The position numbers and the translations under genes are program-made. Source: an uncultured Bacilli bacterium (GTDB lineage: Bacteria; Bacillota_I; Bacilli_A; ML615J-28; CAG-698). Taken from it: a DNA stretch of 64,000 nucleotides. Below are positions 35,601 to 42,786 of the stretch, piece by piece. A model generated the notes under the pieces. It worked only from the letters and a program-made list of their open reading frames with translations, made no database searches and was not told where the DNA came from. The number at the start of each line of letters is the position of its first letter. Position 1 is the stretch's first letter. The stretch is taken from positions 1 to 64,000 of the forward strand of contig CAKOMG010000001.1 of the NCBI GenBank assembly GCA_934096585.1, given 5' to 3'.

Positions 35601-36407
35601 TTTTCCAAATTTTAGAACTCCAAAAATTCTACCAGGAATTGTTGTACGATATCCTTCAAGAACATCAATAACATCTCCATATTCTTCTAAATAACTGTCT
35701 AAAGTATTATTTTTTGTACCACTTGATAAATCCATAAAAACTAAATCATCATCTGTACATATTACTCCAACATTGACATTTTCACTATCAATTTCTTTTA
35801 TTGAACTGGCAATTGATGATAATCCCGCAAATATGAAGCCTAATAGTAAAGTACAAAGTAGTCCTCGAAATGCGCCTATTCCTAATCCTCCTAAGCGTGA
35901 CCCCATTGACTTCTTTGGTGCTCTCTTTTTCCCATTAACCATAACTTTTTTAGGTTTTAAAAATGACCAAACGATTGCATCAATGATTTGTGATAAAATT
36001 AATGAAACAATTAACCATACAATCCAAAATGCCATTTTAAAAATAGTCATAACAACACCATAAATAAAGGCATTAGCATTTGTTCCTTCTACTAACATTT
36101 CTTTTGTAAAATATTCTGGAAATTGTGTAACTAACCATTCTTGGACAAAACTATTTAAAGTGGTTAGTTGTTTATCATTAATAATAAAATTATATTTTGA
36201 AAAATCAAAATTTAAAATAGCTTTAACTTGTAAATTAATAGTTAATAAGGCTATTAGAAATAATATAACCCAAACTATCAAATGTACTAATGATTTCCTA
36301 GTTCCCCTAATAAACCCTATTAAAGCTCCTAAAAAAATCATAACCCCAAATAAAAGATTTAGATACAGCAAGATATCCGTTGCTGGTATTGGTAAAATAT
36401 TTAACAT
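29631..36407 (-). CDS. giant CvpA-like membrane protein with two repeat families (2258 aa)
   Basis: Start at 36407 after GGGAGGG. Residues 1-210 look like a CvpA domain: four hydrophobic segments (about 13-36, 42-60, 110-146, 172-200), GFIRGTRKS after the first, a basic cytoplasmic stretch (KKPKVMVNGKKRAPKK-like) and GLGIGAFRG before the last. Beyond this is about 2040 residues without further membrane segments, presumably outside the cell. It holds about five units of roughly 95 residues (about 560-915) and about eleven units of about 85-100 residues (about 1060-1980). Ordinary CvpA proteins are 160-200 residues. The gene is divergent from spo0A with a shared 0A box between. Function unknown; a spore- or septum-related surface role is a guess from context. 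Confidence 0.85.
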   Translation of the reverse strand: MLNILPIPATDILLYLNLLFGVMIFLGALIGFIRGTRKSLVHLIVWVILFLIALLTINLQVKAILNFDFSKYNFIINDKQLTTLNSFVQEWLVTQFPEYFTKEMLVEGTNANAFIYGVVMTIFKMAFWIVWLIVSLILSQIIDAIVWSFLKPKKVMVNGKKRAPKKSMGSRLGGLGIGAFRGLLCTLLLGFIFAGLSSIASSIKEIDSENVNVGVICTDDDLVFMDLSSGTKNNTLDSYLEEYGDVIDVLEGYRTTIPGRIFGVLKFGKDKVTIDEALFDSLFKINGKNGTIKIRKEINILAKLLQNDAAKQILTEGFTISDLANLNTDSLKELVDVVSSLDTIKVLVPIGLEIVTYTDILADVLGDQYAQIHQVLLDNINKFNDIDYNKDIQSLGYALVDVVELLGDGLSDVVSIDYLNLDVNKVETIFQKLGEMELLDLVAPVAVSYILSTGYIKNALATAGFTIEDLNIDKVINKENFFTHELLLIPELYKSIVNLGLKIDTNNIDFSEINQDKVDAFVQTLFKFYIVDKSIPVVASTLYVNFIPDNYKDLISAEELKSTNWREELSPVLTAAATLLKTNIINSKDPLTTICEMDDEEFVEIGRYLSKSKLLCNHMNDLINILVDNGNIENLKLEGLDSNKNEHWDENEIVSLFRAAKIIINTGIIGAEDPMFAIKSLDDEKIDNLATSLSNSKFFAKNLNPIVNFAIEQINVEGLTLETLDKEKGENWDETELKSLLHAFKTIIDSGIIDSKNPIDAVKDLTDEQIDSLAINLSSSRFFTKNLNNVINYLMKQVELGDITFEGLDKEKGEEWNESELKGLLHSLSIFASTNLIGSEKPFEEIKNINDETIVNLSNYISSSKFMTKNLSPILDYFSKDLEFKISTLNKEEWTNNEIYAVFKSFKTLASTMDEGTFNVETILNLSESDLDIILESKLFRETLKNILVDKSKEGQDLEILKGIYEDDSHYAWNDIRQEVAYSINNNKLIMNEATSSKYIIYKNGIYFASTTNNLFDLSTIDGYVYSSADTFKVEAIKVSGELRNVFNAISCLEIQDIKNVSIDLRNVINNKEILFKSYILVETLVDQIRKQDSVLNIPDEYKENGSGLWRDEDGKVGELNRIFTALDVALGISTSTEPVLIESINVDNISLNNIIQNKDVIFASDIISATIIKTIQDLNNDGTIIVPSEYLGNDYSLWKDKGTKSGELSLVLDALDKTITLPDKGFNVDLQSISLMNIINNKDEILKSALLTATLVDKIIALNGNILTIPNEYLVSDTHIWKTDYTLWKNTYDDNYNNVLTRGELSKLITSLDIALSITESGNEIDLNNITIDNISLRKIVDNKEQVFESVILTATVVEKIKEIENSSIIIPLEYQNGYDLWVGTDNELFAILEALDNIGLIPNNGFDINIDDITISNVIDNKVSILKSAVLTATLVDKVVNLDNTLTITDEYKVNQEHVWETDYLLWKGNDGELSKIFNGLNYALINKNISVNSIGINNISLKNVIVNKNEVFKSNVLSYTIIDKIRDLNNNGIIVPKEYIDSYELWIGTDKELNLVLDAIDSVDLIPDTGFEINIDDLTIEKIIINKEEILKSVVLSATMIDKVLSLNTVLNIPDKFNVNSNHIWSTDYNEWISTNELSNFISGMDYAFVQKNVSVENINVNNVSLMKVVNNKEEVFTSEIFTATIVKKIQELNGVSIVVPLEYQGNYNEWINDHNELFRILDALNVIDLIPESGFNITTDSIDLRKVMVNQDEILKSAVISATIIDKIETLSPTLTIPNDKKVANRKSWINDYGFWKNEYDTSYNNVISYGELAHLLNSIDQILDVSNNSTIVTIDSLNSKLDNIYIEDIVMNRENILKSYIISATLIDKVISLNGAGLVIPDYYNVVSTDDYNKWMNVYSSEILTTRGELDRLLVSVYSALGLSASTKTSIASFNITNSIDTMISSIVLDDSKEYRTNLLGSIVISETIVSQIVAFKSLKSNDKDFIQETEDNQKLLNNSIVLTDKNNRNDWYEVSVDGVVKEKELWNILTSVSILLGKSGTKFSEIDEFTIDTLLTASLIINYDDHYDVITSDVKTLLQSYIMEEVFADVAKSLLTSSSLSTFFDSTLMANFNYYKDSEKVKVYNDEYDLMTFLESFYIMNKYIDYKNLNNNVSNLKELGTDEKINELNDLGAGMVISRVFKASIADIYNALFLVYYTSLVNNNPLIYTTHPYDSLTKFDQSRYNNPITKVQAHDNFVNDYRIISKEYETIV
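30470..33240 (-). repeat. type B protein repeats inside the giant gene (about 11 units)
   Basis: Each unit begins near NNKEEILKSAVLSATLIDKI, followed by a variable IP.EY segment, a Trp-rich stretch (xxWxxDYxxWxxT) and GELxxLLxALDxAL. Units alternate between a long and a short form, suggesting duplication of a two-unit block. The last unit is degenerate. Confidence 0.8.
33670..34720 (-). repeat. type A protein repeats inside the giant gene (about 5 units)
   Basis: Units of about 95 residues contain EGLDKEKGEEWNESELKGLL, then IIDSKNPIDAVKDLTDEQID and LSSSRFFTKNLNNVINY. The middle three are closely similar; the first and last are diverged. Confidence 0.8.
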
Positions 36408-36463
36408 TAGGTTCCCTCCCTATAATTAAAATTTTTAGTAAATTTATCAATTTAACTATAATT

Positions 36464-36469
36464 ATTATA
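36464..36469 (-). promoter_or_regulatory. -10 box of the giant CvpA-like gene
   Basis: TATAAT on the minus strand 57 bp before the ATG; the -35 is degenerate, which fits control by the 0A box about 70 bp upstream. Confidence 0.5.
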
Positions 36470-36536
36470 CCATACTATTCCATAAATTAAAACAAGAATT
36501 ATATTTTTTTTAACTGTCTTATTTATTTCATCAAAT

Positions 36537-36543
36537 TTCGACA
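36537..36543 (-). promoter_or_regulatory. 0A box (Spo0A binding site) between spo0A and the giant gene
   Basis: TGTCGAA on the minus strand, a perfect match to the Spo0A consensus. It sits 161 bp before the spo0A ATG and upstream of the -10 of the divergent 2258-residue gene. Confidence 0.65.
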
Positions 36544-36629
36544 TTTTATTACATTATATTTGCTTTATTGCTAAAATGATTTCTTTTTTTAAAAAATTAT
36601 CATTCTTTTTTAAAAGTTTTTTAAAAAAC

Positions 36630-36658
36630 TTTACAAAATTACTTGCTTTTATTAAAAT
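36630..36658 (+). promoter_or_regulatory. putative promoter of spo0A
   Basis: -35 TTTACA (36630-36635), 17-bp spacer, -10 TAAAAT (36653-36658). A perfect palindrome AAGTTTTTTAAAAAACTT (36615-36632) overlaps the -35. No clear sigma-H consensus was found. Confidence 0.45.
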
Positions 36659-36704
36659 TTTATTGTAAATTATTTGTATGTGAGTGTGTGATTTAATAAT
36701 AAAT

Positions 36705-37514
36705 ATGGACCAAGTCAAGTTACTTTTAGCAGATGGTAGTAAGGAGCATACTCAAAGCCTAAACAATTTCTTTCAAAATCAATCGGGCTTTGAAGTCTTA
36801 TCAACTTGTTTTGATGGATTGCAACTTCTAACTACTTTAAGAGATACTCAAGTAGATGTTTTAATCTTGGATATCTTTATGCCTAAATGTGATGGATTAA
36901 AGGTCTTGGAAGAACTAAGACAAAATAGTTCTTTATATAAAGTTCCTAATAGGATAATTGTTTTAACCGCTTTTTCAAACATTAGAATAATGCAAAAGTG
37001 TTCTGAATATAATGTAGATTACTTTATGATTAAGCCTATTGATTTTAATAATCTTTTAGAAGTTATTTACGAATTACGTTCTCATAAACCAAAAATTCAA
37101 ACTGAAAATATTCAATTTAAAAAAGAGCAAATCGATCTAGACACAGAAATAACAAATATTTTGCATGATATTGGTGTTCCAGCTCATATTAGAGGTTATC
37201 AATACATTAGAGAAGCAATTAAAATGGTTTATGATGATATGGAAGTTTTAAATGCTATAACAAGAGGACTATACCCAAATTTAGCTTTAAAATTCAAAAC
37301 AACTCCTTCAAGAGTTGAAAGAGCTATTAGACATGCTATTGAAGTTTCTTGGGTAAGAGGCAATATTGAAACAATTACAAAAATATTCAGTTATACAATC
37401 AGTTACAATAAATCCAAACCAACTAATTCAGAATTTATAGCAATGATTGCTGATAGACTTAGATTGGCACATAAAAAGAATTATAATGGTCATAAAGAAG
37501 CATTACATGCTTAA
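36705..37514 (+). CDS. spo0A: sporulation master regulator Spo0A
   Basis: A protein of about 269 residues: REC domain (1-125) with phospho-Asp in VLILDIFMPKCDG and Lys in MIKPID, a short linker, and the Spo0A-specific C-terminal domain (LHDIGVPAHIRGYQYIREAI, TTPSRVERAIRHAIEVSW). The recognition helix is intact. The acidic pair at Asp10-Asp11 of Bacillus Spo0A reads Asp10-Gly11 here, losing one Mg2+ ligand. The start at 36705 matches the family N-terminus (MDQVKLLLAD); a GTG at 36684 is an alternative. The SD is weak. Spo0A directs entry into sporulation and related late programmes. Confidence 0.95.
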   Translation: MDQVKLLLADGSKEHTQSLNNFFQNQSGFEVLSTCFDGLQLLTTLRDTQVDVLILDIFMPKCDGLKVLEELRQNSSLYKVPNRIIVLTAFSNIRIMQKCSEYNVDYFMIKPIDFNNLLEVIYELRSHKPKIQTENIQFKKEQIDLDTEITNILHDIGVPAHIRGYQYIREAIKMVYDDMEVLNAITRGLYPNLALKFKTTPSRVERAIRHAIEVSWVRGNIETITKIFSYTISYNKSKPTNSEFIAMIADRLRLAHKKNYNGHKEALHA

Positions 37515-37535
37515 TAAATTTTTCCTATTATAATT

Positions 37536-37571
37536 AAAAGATATCACTTTAATTTAGTGATATCTTTTTAT
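37536..37571 (+). terminator. terminator of spo0A, possibly bidirectional
   Basis: A 13-bp stem AAAAGATATCACT/AGTGATATCTTTT, 7-nt loop, then T-rich. The convergent GH9 gene ends just beyond it. Confidence 0.9.
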
Positions 37572-37574
37572 TTT

Positions 37575-39848
37575 TTATAATAAATCCGCTAATATCCAAA
37601 GGAATTTACCAGTCGTATGTCCCCATATTTCTTTGAAAACAGCATTGTTATAAGTAGGCCAATAGGGGATATCCATATCTTCTTTTGTCATTATTCCAAC
37701 CGGTAAAGCTCCTACAATTTGTCTTGAGAACGCTACATATAAAGGATGATAATTATATCCTTCACCATACATTGTACTAGAAGCAAATGGGTTTTTACCA
37801 AAAATCCATTCTAATTGATTAATTACAATTTGTTTCAATTTTTCATTATTAGTTAATTTTGCAATGCAAGAAATAGCTTTTGTTTTGCTTAATAACGTTG
37901 CATGAAATCCCCTTCTTTGCACAGCAATTGGAAAAATACGTAAATAAATACCATCAGTAATCTTAAGTCCATTATGCATTTGTCTATATAAATCATTAAT
38001 TCCTTCTTCTTCTGTGCACATGTATGCTGGTATTGTAAATCTCTCTTTATTTAATTTTCCATCTATATAAATATGGGCTGGAATTAAATTATATGGTTTA
38101 GTTTCTTGAATAGTCAACAAAACATATTCTGAATATAAATCAATAGCTTTTTTAATATCTTCATTTGGTTCTATTTCATACAACTTGCATAACCCTTGGA
38201 TTGGCGATTGCTCATGGCCTCGATGTTCATAAGTTAAAACATATTTATGAGCTGGATCTTCATAGAAAAATCCCCTAACAGCATTATTAGATAGATATGT
38301 TTGTTCTTGACATGCCATTACAATTTTGGAATAATCTCTTGCCACATTTAAAAAATCTTCATTATTTGTGGATAGATAAATTTCACATGCCGCTAAGATT
38401 CCATGTCCACATACTTGAGAATCAATATTAGTTCCCCATCTTTTAGTATGTACTCCTTCTTTATACCATTTTTTTGCATTATTAAAATCATCAATTGCAA
38501 CTCGCAAACACCATTCTGAAAATATTTGATCATCACTATAACATCTACTTGCACAAGCTAATGCAGCGGAACTACAAAAAAATTCAAACGGTCCTTTTTC
38601 AGATTTATTAATGTAAAACTCTTTATTTTGATTTTTAAGTTCATTATCACGCCAAATTTTATAACTAACAGCTAAAGCCCTACTTCCATCTTTAAATTTA
38701 GTTTGAAGTAACCATTTAATTCCTACTTTAGCTTCTTCTAAAAAGCGACGTTTAAGCTTAATATCATCTGTTTTTAAAGCAAGATCTAAAATACTATGTG
38801 CCATTTCTGCAGTACATATTTCGAATTGCGATAAATCTCCAGCATCATGCCATCCGCCAAAATTCGGAACTTCATTATTATTTTCATCCATAGTCATGGA
38901 ATGCAAATGACAGGCACTATGAACTCCACTAATTTCTTCACCACATCTTAAAAAACGCAAGAAATTCATACTTTTAATCTCACTCATCAAGTATGGGTTT
39001 TCATTTATTACAAATGTTTCAGTAATTCTATTATCTATTTTAATTTTGTAACTACCGATAGAGTTAAAATTTGTAAAGTCTAGTATGTAATAACCTCCTA
39101 ATTTGCAAGCCTCATATTTGACATCATTAAAATATACAATATTATTTTCCTCATTTAGTATATAAAATTTTGTATTATTAGCAACCTGCGTAACTGCTAT
39201 TTTTTCAGTATTGATGAAATACCCAACATGAGAATATGCTATTCTTTCACCTAAATCCCATCCTAATATATAATCAGGATTAACTTTTTCCATAACTATT
39301 TTACCTATATATATTTCTATATCTGGCAAAGCTTCAGGTGGACATCCCATTAAAAATGGTGTAATTGTAATATGTTTTACTCTTGATAATACTTCATCTA
39401 TTTCCCAAATAATATGGTTCCATTGATTGGGAATAATACTTGCAGTATGAACAATTTTGCCAATTGAAAAATGAAAATAAAAATTTTGGTAACCCGTTGC
39501 TTTTATATAAATAAAAATACTACATCTATTAAATTCTGATAAATCTTGTTCATCTATATCAATTGTAATACCACAATTTGGCCTAACTGCCATTCCTTCA
39601 ACATTTGTATTTTCTTTTAATAATAAACTGTAATCAGTATCATAAGTAAATTTTTTTGATAATTCTAATGTACCTGCTAAAGGTTTAGTCACACGATTAA
39701 AGTTATCAAACATAGGTTCATAAATTACTTCACTTTTAAGAACATTTTTGTTTAACCATCTACTATAGCTACAATTTTCTTGATCATTAATGATTTCTTC
39801 ATGTACATAATCTGTATTTTCTAATAACTGTTTAATTTTATCGTTCAT
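37575..39848 (-). CDS. glycoside hydrolase family 9 protein, no signal peptide
   Basis: A protein of about 757 residues. After an N-terminal region of about 200 residues that looks like a beta-rich carbohydrate-binding module, an Ig-like CelD_N domain (about 205-285) leads into the (alpha/alpha)6 GH9 domain. The catalytic base motif reads GGWHDAGDLSQFE; near the C-terminus are WIFGKNPFASSTMYGEG and a Glu in NNAVFKEIWG that could be the acid. The N-terminus is hydrophilic, so the enzyme is probably cytoplasmic, unlike secreted cellulases. Cleavage of an imported beta-glucan oligosaccharide or an amino-sugar is likely. The start is the second ATG (39848), six bases after GGAG. Confidence 0.85.
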   Translation of the reverse strand: MNDKIKQLLENTDYVHEEIINDQENCSYSRWLNKNVLKSEVIYEPMFDNFNRVTKPLAGTLELSKKFTYDTDYSLLLKENTNVEGMAVRPNCGITIDIDEQDLSEFNRCSIFIYIKATGYQNFYFHFSIGKIVHTASIIPNQWNHIIWEIDEVLSRVKHITITPFLMGCPPEALPDIEIYIGKIVMEKVNPDYILGWDLGERIAYSHVGYFINTEKIAVTQVANNTKFYILNEENNIVYFNDVKYEACKLGGYYILDFTNFNSIGSYKIKIDNRITETFVINENPYLMSEIKSMNFLRFLRCGEEISGVHSACHLHSMTMDENNNEVPNFGGWHDAGDLSQFEICTAEMAHSILDLALKTDDIKLKRRFLEEAKVGIKWLLQTKFKDGSRALAVSYKIWRDNELKNQNKEFYINKSEKGPFEFFCSSAALACASRCYSDDQIFSEWCLRVAIDDFNNAKKWYKEGVHTKRWGTNIDSQVCGHGILAACEIYLSTNNEDFLNVARDYSKIVMACQEQTYLSNNAVRGFFYEDPAHKYVLTYEHRGHEQSPIQGLCKLYEIEPNEDIKKAIDLYSEYVLLTIQETKPYNLIPAHIYIDGKLNKERFTIPAYMCTEEEGINDLYRQMHNGLKITDGIYLRIFPIAVQRRGFHATLLSKTKAISCIAKLTNNEKLKQIVINQLEWIFGKNPFASSTMYGEGYNYHPLYVAFSRQIVGALPVGIMTKEDMDIPYWPTYNNAVFKEIWGHTTGKFLWILADLL

Positions 39849-39868
39849 TTTCTTCTCCATATAACCAT

Positions 39869-39874
39869 ATTATA
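39869..39874 (-). promoter_or_regulatory. -10 box of the GH9 gene
   Basis: TATAAT 21 bp before the chosen start. The short leader makes the upstream ATG at 39860 an unlikely start. Confidence 0.45.
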
Positions 39875-39921
39875 CAATAATTATTAAAAAAAATAAATAA
39901 AAAGTGTCAATAGTTTTTACA

Positions 39922-40596
39922 TTATTTGACACTTTCTTCATATAAATTTGTATTTTCGCGATAACTATCTGTATCTATAAAATATTTTTTTTCATTTTTA
40001 AAATATACATCAACAATTCCATTAGGTTTACTTTCAATAAATTCATAAATATTTTGGCTCTTTAAATCCAATTCCTTATTATTGTATCTTGCGTGACAAA
40101 ACAATCTAAATGGATGAACACCATTAACTGAAATATTGTTATTCAACTTAACTTCAGTAACAATGGCAATAACCTTATCCATTGTATCTTTATTCTTTCT
40201 AAAATATAAGACCTTAAGAGATGGGATAAGAAGAATAACTCCAATCGAAGCAAATATAACTCCTAGGCTTCCAAATATAGATGGAAATAGAATCATTATC
40301 ATTCTAGGCATAATTTTATTTGTTTTTGTATGACAATATAATGTAATATTATCACCTATATCTAAAGAACTAGAATAAAAATTTAATTTTGTCTTTTTAT
40401 ATTCTCCATTTAGTTCAAATTCAATAATAGTATAACTATAATCTTCACTACTATAAGAATCAATAACAGTTCCAACAATTTTATTACTATTTTTTTTAAA
40501 ACTATAAAAGTAACCTAAAGCGATAATTGTTCCAATAACAAATGTAATTCCAAAAATTAAAATAAAAATTGTTGAAAACCTATAAGTTTTATTCAT
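39922..40596 (-). CDS. DUF3592-like membrane protein
   Basis: A 224-residue protein with membrane segments at about 9-31 and 100-127. Between them is a beta-rich extracytoplasmic segment (VGTVIDSYSSEDYSYTIIEF and GDNITLYCHTKTNKI) of the DUF3592 type; a second similar segment follows the second helix. Function unknown. It overlaps plsC by 8 bp, so it belongs to the thyA-folA-plsC operon. Confidence 0.7.
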   Translation of the reverse strand: MNKTYRFSTIFILIFGITFVIGTIIALGYFYSFKKNSNKIVGTVIDSYSSEDYSYTIIEFELNGEYKKTKLNFYSSSLDIGDNITLYCHTKTNKIMPRMIMILFPSIFGSLGVIFASIGVILLIPSLKVLYFRKNKDTMDKVIAIVTEVKLNNNISVNGVHPFRLFCHARYNNKELDLKSQNIYEFIESKPNGIVDVYFKNEKKYFIDTDSYRENTNLYEESVK

Positions 40597-41419
40597 ACTT
40601 TGGAAGTTCCTCTAATTTGTTTTTAATCATTTGATATACTTCATCACTAATTTCTTGCGTATTTTTATCTTTGTAATCTTCATATTTCAATACATCTACT
40701 ACATCATAATAAATATATGTTGATCTAAATGGTGTTCTTTTATGAATTTGACATGAATTTTGAATAGCACACACAACAATTGGCGAATGAGATTTAACAG
40801 CTATTTTGAAAGATCCATGGTGAAATTCCTTCATTTCATAACCTTTACTTCTTGTTCCTTCGGGGCAAATAGCAACACTAAATTTGTATTCTTCTATTTC
40901 TCTTATAGCTTCTTGTATTGTCTTAATACCATTCCTAGCATTATTTCGATCAAGTCCTAAGAATCCAGCAGCAGTTGCATGTACACCTAATACTGGAACT
41001 TTCATTAAAGAATCTTTCATAATAAAAATTAGTGGAAAATATCTCATTGTCCAAAGAGTTTCAACAGAATCATAATTTGATTGATGATTACTAATTAAAA
41101 CAAATGGCTTATCAGTTGGTATTTTTTCAAGTCCGCGAACCAATACTTTTACTCTAGACACTTGTAAAAAAAGTTCACAAACTGCTTTAATTAATCTTTG
41201 AGCATATTTACTTGGTTTAGTGCGATGTTTATTTTTAATTGATAATATCCAAGAACTTAAAAATAAATAAATAGCTAACAAAATAAAACCAACTATCGTT
41301 GAAACAATAAACGTTACTATAACAATCCATAAATCTCCCCAACCATTTACCCAACCTGTAAAGCAAGATAAGCAAACAGTAATTAACGAAGCAAATAATA
41401 ATATTGTTACTAAAAGCAT
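40589..41419 (-). CDS. plsC: 1-acyl-sn-glycerol-3-phosphate acyltransferase PlsC
   Basis: A 276-residue acyltransferase with two N-terminal membrane segments, the catalytic HX4D box ISNHQSNYDS, LGLDRNNARNG, and the substrate motif ICPEGTRSKG. It makes phosphatidic acid from lysophosphatidic acid in membrane lipid synthesis. It lies 6 bp after folA. Confidence 0.92.
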   Translation of the reverse strand: MLLVTILLFASLITVCLSCFTGWVNGWGDLWIVIVTFIVSTIVGFILLAIYLFLSSWILSIKNKHRTKPSKYAQRLIKAVCELFLQVSRVKVLVRGLEKIPTDKPFVLISNHQSNYDSVETLWTMRYFPLIFIMKDSLMKVPVLGVHATAAGFLGLDRNNARNGIKTIQEAIREIEEYKFSVAICPEGTRSKGYEMKEFHHGSFKIAVKSHSPIVVCAIQNSCQIHKRTPFRSTYIYYDVVDVLKYEDYKDKNTQEISDEVYQMIKNKLEELPKYE

Positions 41420-41425
41420 TATTCA

Positions 41426-41893
41426 TTACTTCCTTTCATAAACACAAAATGACAATTCACCACTATCACGTTGTGAAATTTTTTTATATTTATTCCAATC
41501 AATTGGAGGAAAATATACATTACCTTCATATGCTTTATTTACATGTGTAATATATAGTCTATCAACATAAGGTAGACTTAATTTATATATTTGGCTTCCA
41601 CCAATTACGAATATATCTTCTTTAATGTTTTTTAAAAAGTCTATTAAATCATTAACAACTTCTACACCTTCGTAAGAAAAGGATTTATCCAATGTTGCAA
41701 CAATCATCTTACGATTTGGCAATAATTTCCCAGTACGAGAAACAATTGAATAAAAAGTTTTTTTACCCATCAAAACAGTTTGATTCATCGTTGTTTCTTT
41801 AAAATACTTCAGATCTTCTTTATAATGCCAAGGTAAATCATTGTCTTTACCTATTAAATTATTTTGATCTAGTGCTACTATCAAATTTATCAT
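41426..41893 (-). CDS. folA: dihydrofolate reductase
   Basis: A 155-residue DHFR: INLIVALDQNNLIGKDNDLPWH at the N-terminus (active-site acid Asp in the DLPWH-K region), MGKKTFYSI, and VIGGSQIYKLSLPYVDRLYIT. It overlaps the thyA stop by 1 bp; together they form the thymidylate cycle. Confidence 0.96.
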   Translation of the reverse strand: MINLIVALDQNNLIGKDNDLPWHYKEDLKYFKETTMNQTVLMGKKTFYSIVSRTGKLLPNRKMIVATLDKSFSYEGVEVVNDLIDFLKNIKEDIFVIGGSQIYKLSLPYVDRLYITHVNKAYEGNVYFPPIDWNKYKKISQRDSGELSFCVYERK

Positions 41894-42774
41894 TATACTG
41901 CCACCGGTGCTTTGATTCCTTTATAAGGATTGTAATCAGTTAATTCAAAGTCATCATATTTGAAATCAAAAATATTTTTAACTTCCTTATTTATATTCAT
42001 TTTTGGTAAACTTCTAGGTTCACGTGACAACTGTAAATTAACTTGTTCTAAATGATTACTATAAATATGAGCATCACCTATTGTATGCACAAATTCACCT
42101 AATTCCAAATTGCATACTTGTGCAACCATCATTGTAAGCAATGCATATGATGCGATGTTAAATGGAACACCTAAAAAAGCATCTGCACTTCTTTGATATA
42201 GTTGACAACTTAACTTGTTATCTTTAACATAAAATTGAAATAATGTATGACAAGGAGGAAGCGCCATTTCATCAATAAGTGTAGGATTCCAACTAGACAC
42301 AATTAGTCTACGAGAATTTGGATTAGTTTTTATTTCGTTTATAACCCAAGCTAATTGATCTTTATATTTACCATCTGGTCCATCAAAATGTCTCCATTCA
42401 TGTCCATAAACTGGTCCTAATTCTCCATAAACTTTCGCAAACTCATTATCTTCTTTGACCTTTTGCACAAATTCTTCTAATGTTTCGCCATTATAATCTT
42501 TGCTTTTTTTGAATTTTTCATATGGCCATTCGTTCCAAATTTTTACATCATTATCAACAAGATATTTAATATTAGTGTCACCACTTATAAACCATAATAG
42601 TTCATGTATTATTGATTTTAAATGTACTTTTTTTGTTGTTAATAAAGGAAATCCTTCATTTAAATCAAAGCGCATTTGATAACCAAATGTTGAAATAGTT
42701 CCAGTTTTGGTTCTGTCATCTTTATTTGAACCATCATTTAAAATATGTCTCAAAAAATCTAAGTATTGTTTCAT
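41893..42774 (-). CDS. thyA: thymidylate synthase
   Basis: A 293-residue ThyA with catalytic Cys in LPPCHTLFQFYV, RRLIVSSWNP and GDAHIYSNHLEQV. The length is between the E. coli (264) and lactobacillar (316) types. SD AGGAGG. It converts dUMP to dTMP using methylene-THF, producing the DHF that FolA recycles. Confidence 0.97.
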   Translation of the reverse strand: MKQYLDFLRHILNDGSNKDDRTKTGTISTFGYQMRFDLNEGFPLLTTKKVHLKSIIHELLWFISGDTNIKYLVDNDVKIWNEWPYEKFKKSKDYNGETLEEFVQKVKEDNEFAKVYGELGPVYGHEWRHFDGPDGKYKDQLAWVINEIKTNPNSRRLIVSSWNPTLIDEMALPPCHTLFQFYVKDNKLSCQLYQRSADAFLGVPFNIASYALLTMMVAQVCNLELGEFVHTIGDAHIYSNHLEQVNLQLSREPRSLPKMNINKEVKNIFDFKYDDFELTDYNPYKGIKAPVAV

Positions 42775-42786
42775 TCTATCCTCCTA

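Noticed and set aside
29631..36407. Repeat array of the giant gene considered as a CRISPR or tandem DNA repeat
   Set aside because: The repeats are protein-level, about 85-100 codons each, with diverged DNA and no spacers; a CRISPR is excluded.
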